Source: Spirosoma oryzae (GTDB lineage: Bacteria; Bacteroidota; Bacteroidia; Cytophagales; Spirosomataceae). From it: DNA of 64,000 nt. A program made the translations under genes and the position numbers. Below are positions 8,933 to 17,095 of the stretch, piece after piece. The DNA lies in NCBI RefSeq assembly GCF_003002825.1, contig NZ_PVTE01000014.1, positions 106,013 to 170,012 of the forward strand, read 5' to 3'. Position 1 is the first letter of the stretch. Each line of letters opens with the position of its first letter. The notes beneath the pieces were generated by a model, which had not been told where the DNA came from, did no database searches, and saw nothing but the letters and a program-made list of their open reading frames with translations.

Positions 8933-9271
8933 CTATTCTGACAAATCGGCTATCATAGCCAGCAGGGTATCTTTATCGATGCTGCTATCTTCCGATTTGT
9001 CGTACATGGTGATCAGGAAAATGTCTGTGTTGTCTTCATTTTCCGTAACCAGATAACTTACAATCCGAAAACCACCACTTTTTCCTTTGCCCTTACTTTT
9101 CACCGCCAGGCGAATTTTATAAAGCCCCGACCCAAGCGACTGGCCTATCGTTGGAGACTTTGTCAGATCGGCAATAAGTTCATCTAATTCACCCTCTAGC
9201 GAAGCGAATTTTTTGCTGAATCGTTTATACCGTCTTTCAAAACGAGGGGTGAGCAGTACGCTATTCGGCAT
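8933..9271 (-). CDS. RelE/ParE-superfamily toxin
   Basis: A 112-residue protein of the RelE/ParE toxin superfamily, in which characterised members cleave ribosome-bound mRNA or poison gyrase. Visible features are the N-terminal basic helix hairpin (ERRYKRFSKKFASLE) and the strand block GLYKIRLAVKSKGKGKSGGFRIV, which fits the RelE/HigB core. The ATG at 9269-9271 overlaps the stop of the upstream antitoxin by 11 bp, the usual antitoxin-first coupling. Its stop is only 11 bp from the dnaE start. Target and activity are not deducible from sequence. Confidence 0.82.
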   Translation of the reverse strand: MPNSVLLTPRFERRYKRFSKKFASLEGELDELIADLTKSPTIGQSLGSGLYKIRLAVKSKGKGKSGGFRIVSYLVTENEDNTDIFLITMYDKSEDSSIDKDTLLAMIADLSE

Positions 9272-9482
9272 TATTCCCCTCCCGTTTGAGGTCGGCAAAC
9301 GTACGACGGGGTAGTTTCCCCTGCCGGATCAACTTTACTTCGTTCAGCCCTTGCTCAATGTCTTCTAGTAGCGAAAAGGTCGTTCCAGCTTCGTCCTCGC
9401 TGTTAATGAGTGCTTTAAGTTCTTGACGAATGCGCTTAGGCAACACTTTGTACTGCTCGTAGATGATCTGGGCGGTAGTCAT
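9261..9482 (-). CDS. Antitoxin of the RelE-type pair
   Basis: A 73-residue small, mostly helical protein (MTTAQIIYEQYKVLPKRIRQ...) upstream of and overlapping the RelE-like toxin, as expected of a type II antitoxin. The C-terminal half (KLIRQGKLPRRTFADLK) is basic and probably wraps the toxin. It has no recognisable DNA-binding domain. Its ATG lies two bases after the stop of a truncated toxin gene, so it is probably translated from an upstream transcript. Confidence 0.75.
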   Translation of the reverse strand: MTTAQIIYEQYKVLPKRIRQELKALINSEDEAGTTFSLLEDIEQGLNEVKLIRQGKLPRRTFADLKREGNNAE

Positions 9483-9484
9483 GT

Positions 9485-9595
9485 CTATCTGGTTACGTTA
9501 GTGTCTAGGTAATCCGCGACGGCGGGCGTCTGAACCGGTAGTTTAGCCAGTTCTTTCCCTGCTGATTTCGTGATAACAATCGTGTATCTATGCAT
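9485..9595 (-). pseudogene. Truncated RelE-type toxin (36 codons)
   Basis: A short reading frame starting with ATG at 9593-9595, overlapping the stop of the antitoxin upstream by 8 bp. Its first residues (MHRYTIVITKSAGKELAKLP) match the start of RelE/ParE toxins, but it ends after 36 codons, well short of the roughly 85-100 residues of the family. The TAG at 9485-9487 is followed by two bases and the ATG of the next antitoxin. A deletion probably joined two tandem toxin-antitoxin modules and removed the rest of this toxin. Probably inactive. Confidence 0.65.
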
Positions 9596-9779
9596 GACAA
9601 CCCTTCTCGCTCAACAGCCGGTTCACAACCGTGTCGAAATCTTCCTTCGACTCATCCTTACGCGCTTGCGCTTCCAGACCGTCCAGAAAGTCTTCAAGTT
9701 CAGTACCGTATGTTTTCAGGTCAATTACTACCGCCGTGCGTTCGCCCACGTCGTTGATGAGATAGTTTATGCCTTTCAT
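9588..9779 (-). CDS. Antitoxin left without an intact toxin
   Basis: A 63-residue protein (MKGINYLINDVGERTAVVIDLKTYG...), acidic towards its C-terminus, that looks like a Phd/YefM-like or DUF2281-like antitoxin of RelE modules. The start is taken at the internal Met at 9777-9779; a longer frame to 9848 has an unconvincing N-terminus. It overlaps the start of a RelE-like toxin that is truncated after 36 codons, so this antitoxin is an orphan in its own operon. Confidence 0.68.
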   Translation of the reverse strand: MKGINYLINDVGERTAVVIDLKTYGTELEDFLDGLEAQARKDESKEDFDTVVNRLLSEKGCHA

Positions 9780-9837
9780 ATGCGAGTTTTTGCGTAGATG
9801 ACGTATCAACGTGAGGTAAACGCGCTGACTGTATTTA

Positions 9838-10011
9838 TCAGTGGACACCAGTACGCTCTTTGATGGGAATCAACAGTTGACGCTCTGATTTCTTAGAGGA
9901 CGGTTGCTCCGGGTGATTAGCTGGATTCGCGTTGATAAAAATAGCTGAATCCATCGGGCGGATGGCTACCCGTCGACTGGAAAATTTGTGTTTCATCAGC
10001 AATCGACTCAT
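9838..10011 (-). CDS. Small ORF directly after the AbiEii gene
   Basis: A 57-codon frame whose ATG (10009-10011) immediately follows the TAA of the AbiEii-like gene with no gap. It ends at a TGA at 9838-9840, before the next antitoxin. The product is basic with a Pro/Ser/Lys-rich middle and matches nothing I recognise. The tight spacing would allow reinitiation, but it may equally be a chance frame or a remnant. Confidence 0.28.
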   Translation of the reverse strand: MSRLLMKHKFSSRRVAIRPMDSAIFINANPANHPEQPSSKKSERQLLIPIKERTGVH

Positions 10012-10626
10012 TTACAACAGTCGCCGGACCGCCTGTGTAATTCGTTGTTTTACCTCCGGCCACGTGATCGTGTTGACCTCAACGGGATCGACCTGTTGCT
10101 CGGCATCGTCAAAATAAGTTAACGAGCGGATGACGTACCCGGGATCACTGTTTGGGTATTTTCGGGTAAAAAAGTGGAGCATCTGCGGCAGCGTATACTG
10201 ATTTAGCAGCTCGGCAATGTCCCAGAAATCTTTTTTAGCACCCCGTCCACTAACAGCGCTTAACTTCATCGCAATCACATCGTCGACAGACCAGAAACGA
10301 ATTTGCTCCATATTCTCAAAAGGCTGTAGCAGCGGGTAGCGATGCGCCAGCAAGTCGACTTTAACACCCCGGATAAACAAGCTAACGGAGTTCTTTGACT
10401 CGTCCGTAACGATCGTTTCCGGAAACAGTCGAACCAGTTCATCTATGACGTCGCTTGTTGAAAAAGACTGATCCGTAAACAGATCAAGGTCAATGGACAG
10501 GCGGTGTCCGTAGCGTAGCGCCAGATTGGTTCCGCCTGCCAGCGCGAAGGAGTCTAAAGCTGGCAACTGCATCAGCTGTCTTAGTAATTCCAGGGTGTCG
10601 GGTGCAACTGTTGCCGGGTATAGCAT
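10012..10626 (-). CDS. AbiEii/AbiGii-type nucleotidyltransferase toxin
   Basis: A 204-residue nucleotidyltransferase of the AbiEii/AbiGii toxin family (also seen in MenT toxins). It has the GG-x-N-LALR motif at 31-38 and the metal-binding SIDLDLF (44-50). The basic KLSAVSGRGAKKDFWDI block at 121-137 is conserved in the family. Characterised members transfer nucleotides onto tRNA or other targets and can abort phage infection. It overlaps the upstream DUF6922-like gene by 46 bp, the standard arrangement for this pairing. Toxin activity is inferred. Confidence 0.85.
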   Translation of the reverse strand: MLYPATVAPDTLELLRQLMQLPALDSFALAGGTNLALRYGHRLSIDLDLFTDQSFSTSDVIDELVRLFPETIVTDESKNSVSLFIRGVKVDLLAHRYPLLQPFENMEQIRFWSVDDVIAMKLSAVSGRGAKKDFWDIAELLNQYTLPQMLHFFTRKYPNSDPGYVIRSLTYFDDAEQQVDPVEVNTITWPEVKQRITQAVRRLL

Positions 10627-10874
10627 CGAAACTGGTCGGGCGTCAGATCAAAAATGGCGCAGCAAAATGACAAGGTTTTTTTCTTCAGAAAAGCGGTCTG
10701 TATAACTTCCTGCTTTACGCGGTCATGGCCGTAGAAGCACATCACTTCCTGAATATCAGCCCATAACCCGTAATTCATCACTTTCTCAATAATGAACCGG
10801 GCGTTGTTTTCGTAGTCCAGCGACTGCATATCTACGTCCCAGAAAGCGGTCGGGGAAAGAATAGGCTTATTCAT
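10581..10874 (-). CDS. DUF6922-like antitoxin of the AbiEii pair
   Basis: A 97-residue protein with the pattern of DUF6922 proteins: ILSPTAFWDVD at the start, ARFIIEKVMNYG around 26-37, a short basic middle and a C-terminal PDQFRCYTRQQL. These proteins commonly precede AbiEii-like nucleotidyltransferases in Bacteroidota and are assumed to be the antitoxin. It is the first gene of the leftward run of toxin-antitoxin genes that ends at dnaE. Confidence 0.75.
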   Translation of the reverse strand: MNKPILSPTAFWDVDMQSLDYENNARFIIEKVMNYGLWADIQEVMCFYGHDRVKQEVIQTAFLKKKTLSFCCAIFDLTPDQFRCYTRQQLHPTPWNY

Positions 10875-11052
10875 AATACGTTCGCGCTTTCACTGACTGA
10901 TCTATGTATTGCTTCGATGAACAGATTCGCTTTACTACCTCCCTTACTTACTAAAGCTCTGGGGTGGCACATCTGGTACGTATGATTTGGCAACAATTCT
11001 CCGCCCATGAGTTGATCTACTCTTACACCTTCCAGTCACAATAGTTAGCGCA

Positions 11053-11706
11053 TCAATCATCTTCTTTCAACTGCCCGGCCATGACTTTTTCCATGTGGTG
11101 AATTTTAGGCAGGGAGACGGTCTGAATGTAGACCTGCCACGGATGTTGCCTGATGTAATTCTGGTGGTATTCCTCTGCCGGGTAAAACGTTTTAAATGGG
11201 ACAATTTCGGTCACGATTGGATTTTGAAACTGACCGGACGTGTCCATTTTTTGAATTACGCCGATCAGCTGCTGATGCTCGGTTTCAGTACGGTAGAACG
11301 CCATCGAGCGGTAGTGTTTGCCCACATCCGGCCCCTGCTTGTTGAGCGTGGTCGGGTCGTGGGCAGCGAAGAAGGCAGTGAGCAGCTGCGCATAGCTGAT
11401 CTGCTTCGGGTCGTAGTACACCTGCACCGACTCGGCATGATCGGTCTGATCGGTGCTGACATCGGCGTAGGTTGGGTTAGGGTAGTCACTACCGGCATAG
11501 CCCGATATAACTTCGCGGACGCCTTTCAACCGGTCGAACGCTTCTTCCGTCGCCCAGAAGCAACCACCGGCAAACGTGGCGACGGCTTCTCCGGGCTTCA
11601 GCACCGGCAATGGCGCGGGTTTATTGTCGGGAGCCTGCCCGGTCGAACAACCAATCGTCAGACTGGCGAGCAGGTAACTAAATAGCAAGAACACGGGCCG
11701 TTTCAT
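11053..11706 (-). CDS. msrA: Peptide methionine-S-sulfoxide reductase, lipoprotein form
   Basis: MsrA reduces the S-epimer of methionine sulfoxide in oxidised proteins. The chosen ATG (11704-11706) gives a lipoprotein signal ending TIGC (Cys20), so the enzyme is probably periplasmic and lipid-anchored. The catalytic GCFW is at 48-51 with nucleophile Cys49, followed by the family blocks GYAGSDYPNPTYADVS and DPTTLNKQGPDVGKHYRS. There is no cysteine in the C-terminal part of its 217 residues, so a one-Cys (thioredoxin-recycled) mechanism is likely. An upstream ATG would add 16 residues that spoil the signal. Confidence 0.93.
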   Translation of the reverse strand: MKRPVFLLFSYLLASLTIGCSTGQAPDNKPAPLPVLKPGEAVATFAGGCFWATEEAFDRLKGVREVISGYAGSDYPNPTYADVSTDQTDHAESVQVYYDPKQISYAQLLTAFFAAHDPTTLNKQGPDVGKHYRSMAFYRTETEHQQLIGVIQKMDTSGQFQNPIVTEIVPFKTFYPAEEYHQNYIRQHPWQVYIQTVSLPKIHHMEKVMAGQLKEDD

Positions 11707-11785
11707 CGGGTAGTAAACACCGAAACGGCCCGGTAGATTCGCCTGCCGAAGCATCGATTTTTAAAATCCTGGCTCCGGAGGTAGT

Positions 11786-12211
11786 TTATACCTGGGCAAG
11801 TTCAGCAGGCTCCAGAATACGGATGGGTTTCTTTTGTTCGTCCAGCGCAACGAAGGTAAACGTGCCGTGAATGGCCGAATGACGCTCCATCGAATACATC
11901 TCTTCCACGTAAATTTCGACGGCTACCCGGATACTGGTGTTACCGACGTGTTCGACCCGCCCGATCAGTTCGATGATCGTTCCGGCCGGAATCGACTTGG
12001 TGAAATTGATCTTGTCCGACGAAACGGTTACCATGCGTTTGCGCGAAAAGCGCGTTGCTGCTATGAATGCGACTTCGTCCATTAATTGAAGCGCCGTGCC
12101 ACCAAACAGCGTATCGTAGTGATTGGTCGTGCTCGGAAAGACGGCTTTGAACACGCGGGTTTCAGCCGCAGCTATACGGTCAGCTACCGTAGGAAACGTA
12201 AGTTGGGTCAT
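11786..12211 (-). CDS. Acyl-CoA thioesterase, hotdog fold
   Basis: A 141-residue single-hotdog acyl-CoA thioesterase of the YciA/BFIT type, hydrolysing acyl-CoA to free acid and CoA in the cytoplasm. Family features are the N-terminal VFPSTTNHYDTLFGGTALQL, containing the conserved Asn and Gly-Gly region, then MDEVAFIAATRF and SIPAGTIIELIGRVEHVGNTS. The ATG at 12209-12211 fits the family start; an upstream in-frame Met would add 28 low-quality residues. Substrate chain length cannot be read from sequence. Confidence 0.85.
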   Translation of the reverse strand: MTQLTFPTVADRIAAAETRVFKAVFPSTTNHYDTLFGGTALQLMDEVAFIAATRFSRKRMVTVSSDKINFTKSIPAGTIIELIGRVEHVGNTSIRVAVEIYVEEMYSMERHSAIHGTFTFVALDEQKKPIRILEPAELAQV

Positions 12212-12363
12212 GAATGCAGGATTGCTGTACACGGTTTGGGGGTACGGCAGACTATGGCAATATACAGACCGGGCACCCGCACGCCCGCTTTCCATAAATA
12301 CGGTCCAACATTTCCATCGATGGTTCCAACTATCATCCGGGCTGGCTGATCCGGAAGTCTACG

Positions 12364-14067
12364 TCAGACCGGCCACTGCGTATCGATTCCCTGCGCACGA
12401 AGCTGTTGCTGGAAGTCGGTCAGCAGAGTTTGTTTTTCGCGGACGGCACGGGGTGGCACGTTTCGGTCAAGTGAAAACGAAATCAATGCCCCAACAGCCT
12501 CACCGATACTCCACTCGACGGGGTGCAGCCGATAACAGCCGTTCGTGATGTGCGTCGTACCGATATTCTTACAGGCGGGCAACAGATTCTCCATTCGTTG
12601 CGGCAGCAAAGCGCCTAATGGTATCTGAAACGGCAATGAACCGAAGTCGATGTAATTGTTACCGCCGGTACTGGGGTGCAGGTCGATGTGGTAATAGCCG
12701 ATACCGACACTATCGGCGAAGGGCGCGGCCGTGTTCCCGGTTTTCTGGCCTGTGATCAGTGCCCGATTGTCGGCACCGACGTGTTCTTCCAGCACGCGGA
12801 AGACCGGTTTGATACGCCGGGCTTCCCGGATGTAGGGGTATTTGGCCAGCCCATCGGCGGTACCCATCACGTCGGGACGGAGTCGCAGACCGGGCCAGCC
12901 CTGGCCACCATCAGGCCGTGGCACGTCGGTCTGCAGCCAGTACAGCAGCGACAGACTCAACTGCTTCGCCCGGTCGACGTGCCGGGCAAATTCGTTCGCC
13001 GACGCACCGATCAGATTCCCCAGCGCGTAATCGTTTTGCGGCCAGTTGACATTACTGATGTCGCCCCGATAAAATCCCGGCTCGAAGTTCGCCCGGCTAA
13101 TGATACGCCGGTAATTCCAGAGGTTAAGCACATCGCCCGTTTTAGCGCCTTCCGGCTGAAAGCCCAGCGTTTTCGGAGTCAGTGTTTTCGGATTCGCATA
13201 CGCCAGCGACAGCAGTTTTCCCGACCAGGCCGGTTTCAGGGCGGGCGTGTAGCTGCGCCAGAAATCGTATTCACGCGGCTTGTCGATAACGTGGTTTTCG
13301 CCGGGGACGTAATCCATGGCGAAGCACATCGTGAACGCCTGCACATTGTTCGGATCGGCCTGTTCGGGTGCGTGGAGTTCGCGGGTGTCCGCACGCGATT
13401 CAGCGCCCGTCACAAACTCAGTGTTGGTCATCGGCAGCAGGTCGCCAAGCTCGGTAGCATCGACAAAGTAAGGGGCCGTGAGCGTCAGGACGCGCCCGGT
13501 CTGTCGATGCGTCGCGTTCAGCGCCCGCACCCGATCACCCTGCACGTCGGCTCCGGTGACCCTGTGGTCGAGCAACAGCGTCAGCTTTCCCGCGCTCAGG
13601 TACGGTGCTAGCAGTTGATGCAACACGGCCAGCGACACCCGTGGCTCGTGACTCAGTCGCGACACGGCTCCGTCGCCCGGATTCAGGTACACCTGCGCAC
13701 GAGCCGCTTCTGTCAGCGGGTAATGCTGCCGGTAGTAGTCGCGAACGGCGTTTCGATACTGTCGGTACAGGCGGGTAGCCCCGTGGGTTTCGATCCACAA
13801 GTGTTCATCCGGTGGAACGCCCTGTTGGGTGAGCTGCCCACCGATCCAATCGGTTTCTTCAGTCATCACCACCGTTTTTCCGGCACGCAGGGCACTCAGG
13901 GCAGCCGCGCAGCCACCTACACCACCACCGGCGATAACTACATCTGCCGTGTATCCGGTGGTCAGGGCTTGGGATACAGCATCAATCGCTGGAAAGGCAG
14001 GCAGGGCGGTTGTCAGGACGGTGCCGCTCACCGCAGACAGTTGCCCGATAAACGAACGTCGATTCAT
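12364..14067 (-). CDS. FAD-dependent oxidoreductase, exported
   Basis: A 567-residue protein of the FAD_oxidored family (PF12831 type), often annotated as xanthan-lyase-associated. The ATG at 14065-14067 gives a Tat-like start (MNRRSFIGQL) and a hydrophobic stretch. The dinucleotide-binding site GGGVGGCAAA begins near residue 47 and is followed by EETDWIGGQLTQQG, conserved in this family. The remainder carries family blocks such as YFVDATELGDLLP and PACKNIGTTHITNGCYR. Export by Tat with bound FAD is plausible. The substrate is unknown; no polysaccharide gene is adjacent. Confidence 0.82.
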   Translation of the reverse strand: MNRRSFIGQLSAVSGTVLTTALPAFPAIDAVSQALTTGYTADVVIAGGGVGGCAAALSALRAGKTVVMTEETDWIGGQLTQQGVPPDEHLWIETHGATRLYRQYRNAVRDYYRQHYPLTEAARAQVYLNPGDGAVSRLSHEPRVSLAVLHQLLAPYLSAGKLTLLLDHRVTGADVQGDRVRALNATHRQTGRVLTLTAPYFVDATELGDLLPMTNTEFVTGAESRADTRELHAPEQADPNNVQAFTMCFAMDYVPGENHVIDKPREYDFWRSYTPALKPAWSGKLLSLAYANPKTLTPKTLGFQPEGAKTGDVLNLWNYRRIISRANFEPGFYRGDISNVNWPQNDYALGNLIGASANEFARHVDRAKQLSLSLLYWLQTDVPRPDGGQGWPGLRLRPDVMGTADGLAKYPYIREARRIKPVFRVLEEHVGADNRALITGQKTGNTAAPFADSVGIGYYHIDLHPSTGGNNYIDFGSLPFQIPLGALLPQRMENLLPACKNIGTTHITNGCYRLHPVEWSIGEAVGALISFSLDRNVPPRAVREKQTLLTDFQQQLRAQGIDTQWPV

Positions 14068-14191
14068 ACAAAGAGACCGAAGCGTACTGGCAGCGCGCCA
14101 TGCTACCTCGGAAAAGTAAGGGGGCAAACTAACAAAATTTACCGCATGCATCGACACCAGCCACGCGTACGCCTGCTTTCCCCGTCAGAAG

Positions 14192-14692
14192 TTACTTTGC
14201 CAGCTTCACCTCGATTGCCGTCACCTGACGAATCCAGCGGGCAGGCTTCTTTTCGCCGGGCACCACCACCCGGTATGGCCCCACCCCATCAGCTAGCGGA
14301 GCGCCATCGACGCTGTCGGCCAACAAAATCGTACGGGTTGAAAAGTCAGGATCGAGTTCGGCGAGAGCAAATACGACTTCGTAACCATCGGCGGCTTTCA
14401 CAACGACGTACTTGGTCAGGTTCTTCCCTTTCAGCGCGGCACCCATACTAGCCCCCGCCTGATTCAGCAATGTAATCAAGGGTACACCCGCGTATCGGTG
14501 CTCCTTGCCGTCCCGGTCGGCAGCGGTAATTTCCGTATGCAACATGGCCTTAAAATCAACTGGTTGCAACGCCAGTGGCTTCGTTACCTCCCCCAATACG
14601 ATCAGTGTCAGTGTCTGAGCAGACGATACCGTCGTCAGCAGTAGCGCAACGGCGATAAGCAGGAGTCGATTTCGAAGTAACAAGCCAGTCAT
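14192..14692 (-). CDS. Molybdopterin-binding-domain-like periplasmic protein
   Basis: A 166-residue protein with a cleavable signal peptide (hydrophobic 8-20, cut after SSA). The mature part resembles the sulfite-oxidase-type oxidoreductase molybdopterin-binding fold: VLGEVTKPLALQPVDFKAM, then HRYAGVPLITLLNQAG, ADGYEVVFALAELDPDF and ARWIRQVTAIEVK. It is shorter than SUOX enzymes and I see no clear Mo-ligand cysteine, so it may be a binding protein rather than an enzyme. It follows the FAD oxidoreductase gene in an opposing position of the same strand, without clear coupling. Confidence 0.72.
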   Translation of the reverse strand: MTGLLLRNRLLLIAVALLLTTVSSAQTLTLIVLGEVTKPLALQPVDFKAMLHTEITAADRDGKEHRYAGVPLITLLNQAGASMGAALKGKNLTKYVVVKAADGYEVVFALAELDPDFSTRTILLADSVDGAPLADGVGPYRVVVPGEKKPARWIRQVTAIEVKLAK

Positions 14693-14887
14693 GCAAAAGG
14701 TCGTTATAGTTTAACAAAAATAACGACCTTTCTCATAGTTTCCCGCTGGGTGTTTTTGCGGATACTATGTAGAAAGGCGATCGCACCGCCACGACAGCCA
14801 CGCGGTGGTCGCCACCGTGGTGCGGCCCGGTGCCCTCACAGCATCAGATAACACCGCTGCGAAAACCTATTGGGTCTGGGCTGACGC

Positions 14888-15003
14888 TTGTAGAGACGCG
14901 ACCCTTCGCGTCTCACCGCCGGATGGCTTTACCCATGAAACAAACCCAATCAAATCACGGCTGGCGCAAAAAAAAGAGACGCGAAGGATCGCGTCTCTAC
15001 AAA
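14888..15003. repeat. 110-bp palindromic dispersed repeat, copy 1
   Basis: The core at 14891-15000 has outer ends TAGAGACGCG and CGCGTCTCTA in inverted orientation. Each end is itself a small palindrome (GAGACGCGA...TCGCGTCTC). A second copy of exactly the same core length lies at 22072-22181 in the same orientation, sharing the ends and a CGGATGG motif inside. It occupies most of the 326-bp gap before zwf; the other part of the gap holds nothing recognisable. Either arm could terminate transcription. Confidence 0.8.
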
Positions 15004-15018
15004 TAGCGGGTCTTCAGC

Positions 15019-16500
15019 TTATTTCGTCGTCCAGTGGAAACCGTCGTTTTCGATCAGTTTCATGGCCGCTTCCGGTCCCCAGGTACCGGGTGTGTAGTTC
15101 GGGAAGTCGGCGGGTTTGGTGTTGTCCCAGTTTTCAATGATTGGCGTGACCACCTTCCAGGCGGCTTCGACCTGATCGGCCCGCATGAACAGTGTGGCAT
15201 CGCCGGTCATGGCGTCGAGCAGCAGCGTTTCATAGGCTTCCGGCTCCTGCCCTTCATACGCCGTTTTGTAGCTGAACACCATTTCAACGGGGTCGATGGC
15301 GAGTGTCTGCCCCGGACGCTTGGCCTGGAACTGCAACCGGATGTCCATGTTCGGCTGAATACCGATAATCAGCCGGTTAGCCCGCCACTCTTTCGACGCT
15401 TCCTCGGGGAAGGCGTAATGCGGAGCGGGTTTGAACTGAATGGCAATTACCGTCGCTTTCTCGGGAAGTACCTTGCCCGTCCGCAGGTAGAACGGTACGT
15501 TTTCCCAACGCCAGTTGTTGACGTACAGCTTCACGGCGGCAAACGTTTCCGTCGCCGATTCAGGATCAACCCCTTTCTCCTCGCGGTAACCCGGAATCGG
15601 CTTCCCGTCGACTTCGCCGGGCCCGTACTGACCGCGCACCGCATTCGACGGATCGATGGGGCGAATCGCGTTCAGCACTTCTACGGTCTTGTTCCGCACT
15701 TCGTTGGCGTCGAACGAGATGGGCGCTTCCGTAGCCACCATGCACATTACCTGTAGAAGGTGGTTCTGGATCATGTCGCGCAGGGCACCCGATTCTTCGT
15801 AATAGCCACCACGCCCTTCCAGACCGACGGTTTCGGCCGCCGTGATCTGTACCGACTCGATATACTGCCGGTTCCAGATGGGTTCGAAGAGCGAGTTGGC
15901 AAAGCGCAGGGCCAGAATGTTCTGCACCGTTTCTTTGCCGAGGTAGTGGTCGATGCGGTAAATCTGCTCTTCAGCGAACAGGCCACCCAGCAGTGCGTTC
16001 AGTTCCTGCGCCGTTTTCAGGTCGTGTCCGAACGGTTTTTCGACCACAATTCGTACGTGCGCCTTGTCGGTGCAGAGGTCGAGCTTACCCAGATTTTCGG
16101 CGATACCCGGCACGAGTTGGGGGGCTACCGCCAGGTAGAACAATACACTTGGCCGTTCGCCCCACTCCTGTTCTTTCTTATCGACGAAGTCGGATAGCAG
16201 GTGGTAGGTAGTCGCGTCGCTGGCGTCCATCTGCATGTACGACAGGCAGGGCGCAAACTCATTCCAGGGACCATCTTTGCGACGGGAGAACTTTTTTACC
16301 CCATCGAGCAGCCGCTCCCGAAAGCTATCGTCGGAGTAATCGCTGCGGCCCAGCCCGACGACAGCGAATTGCTCGGGCAGGTATTTTTCGATGAACAGAT
16401 TATAGAGAGCGGGGGTCAGTTTACGGAGATTCAGGTCTCCGCTACCGCCAAAAATAAAGAGGACGGTAGGTCCGGGCCGCTGATTGGTTGCAGGAATCAT
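15019..16500 (-). CDS. zwf: Glucose-6-phosphate 1-dehydrogenase
   Basis: A 493-residue enzyme that oxidises glucose 6-phosphate to 6-phosphogluconolactone with NADP+, the entry to the oxidative pentose phosphate pathway. It has the N-terminal nucleotide-binding [19 protein letters not shown], the catalytic RIDHYLGKE (about 182-190), and the [15 protein letters not shown] block. The length is normal. It is divergent from rpiB, another pentose phosphate enzyme, across 116 bp that must hold both promoters. Confidence 0.96.
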   Translation of the reverse strand: MIPATNQRPGPTVLFIFGGSGDLNLRKLTPALYNLFIEKYLPEQFAVVGLGRSDYSDDSFRERLLDGVKKFSRRKDGPWNEFAPCLSYMQMDASDATTYHLLSDFVDKKEQEWGERPSVLFYLAVAPQLVPGIAENLGKLDLCTDKAHVRIVVEKPFGHDLKTAQELNALLGGLFAEEQIYRIDHYLGKETVQNILALRFANSLFEPIWNRQYIESVQITAAETVGLEGRGGYYEESGALRDMIQNHLLQVMCMVATEAPISFDANEVRNKTVEVLNAIRPIDPSNAVRGQYGPGEVDGKPIPGYREEKGVDPESATETFAAVKLYVNNWRWENVPFYLRTGKVLPEKATVIAIQFKPAPHYAFPEEASKEWRANRLIIGIQPNMDIRLQFQAKRPGQTLAIDPVEMVFSYKTAYEGQEPEAYETLLLDAMTGDATLFMRADQVEAAWKVVTPIIENWDNTKPADFPNYTPGTWGPEAAMKLIENDGFHWTTK

Positions 16501-16616
16501 AGATTAGCAGGTTGTCTGTCTAACTCAAGGTCGGCGCAAGTTACCGCCCTTTCCGACAAACACTCACACCCAGCCCGGTGTTTGTTTTGTAGTTTGAACG
16601 CACTACCCTACATTCC

Positions 16617-17048
16617 ATGACTATCGCCATCGGCTCCGACCACGCAGGTTTTCGTTACAAGGAAGCTATAAAAGCTATGCTGACCGACCTCGGCCATACC
16701 GTTGTCGACAAGGGTACCTACGCCGAAACGCCATCCGTTGATTATCCGCTGTTTATCCGGCCCGTAGCCGAAGCCGTCGCGGCTGGCGAAGTCGAACGGG
16801 GGGTTGTACTAGGGGGATCAGGTAATGGTGAAGCCATGACAGCCAACCGCGTGAAAGGCGTTCGGGCGGCCTTGTGCTGGAATGAGGAATCGGCCCGGCT
16901 CGGGCGGCAGCACAATGATGCCAACGTTATTTCGCTGGGCGAGCGGATGATGGATCAGGATACGGCGCTGAAGCTGGTACGAATCTGGCTCGACACTCCG
17001 TTTGAAGGCGGTCGCCACCTGGCCCGGATTCAGGAACTGGATCAGTAA
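16617..17048 (+). CDS. rpiB: Ribose-5-phosphate isomerase B
   Basis: A 143-residue RpiB/LacAB-family sugar-phosphate isomerase interconverting ribose 5-phosphate and ribulose 5-phosphate. It has the N-terminal IGSDHAGFRYKEAI, then VVLGGSGNGEAMTANRVKG, then NDANVISLGER. The catalytic position follows the GGSGNGE type (acidic base, as in mycobacterial-type RpiB) rather than the Cys of E. coli RpiB. It is divergent from zwf, a fitting metabolic pairing. Confidence 0.94.
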   Translation: MTIAIGSDHAGFRYKEAIKAMLTDLGHTVVDKGTYAETPSVDYPLFIRPVAEAVAAGEVERGVVLGGSGNGEAMTANRVKGVRAALCWNEESARLGRQHNDANVISLGERMMDQDTALKLVRIWLDTPFEGGRHLARIQELDQ

Positions 17049-17095
17049 GGGCCCGGTTCAGCAATTCCCGACGAACCACGCCCACCCACCCTGCT

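Noticed and set aside
5367..9056. Open frame of about 1229 codons antisense to dnaE
   Set aside because: It mirrors dnaE almost exactly, its product is rich in His, Arg, Val and Phe with no domain, and it is a codon-bias shadow of a G+C-rich conserved gene.
12676..13611. Open frame of 311 codons antisense to the FAD oxidoreductase gene
   Set aside because: The minus-strand frame has clear FAD-binding and family motifs; the plus-strand product has none and is a shadow.
15034..16197. Long frames antisense to zwf
   Set aside because: They are shadows of zwf, which has all catalytic motifs on the other strand.
16560..16620. TAGTTTG near rpiB as a promoter
   Set aside because: It has only one base between TA and TTTG instead of two and no matching -33 box; too weak to report.
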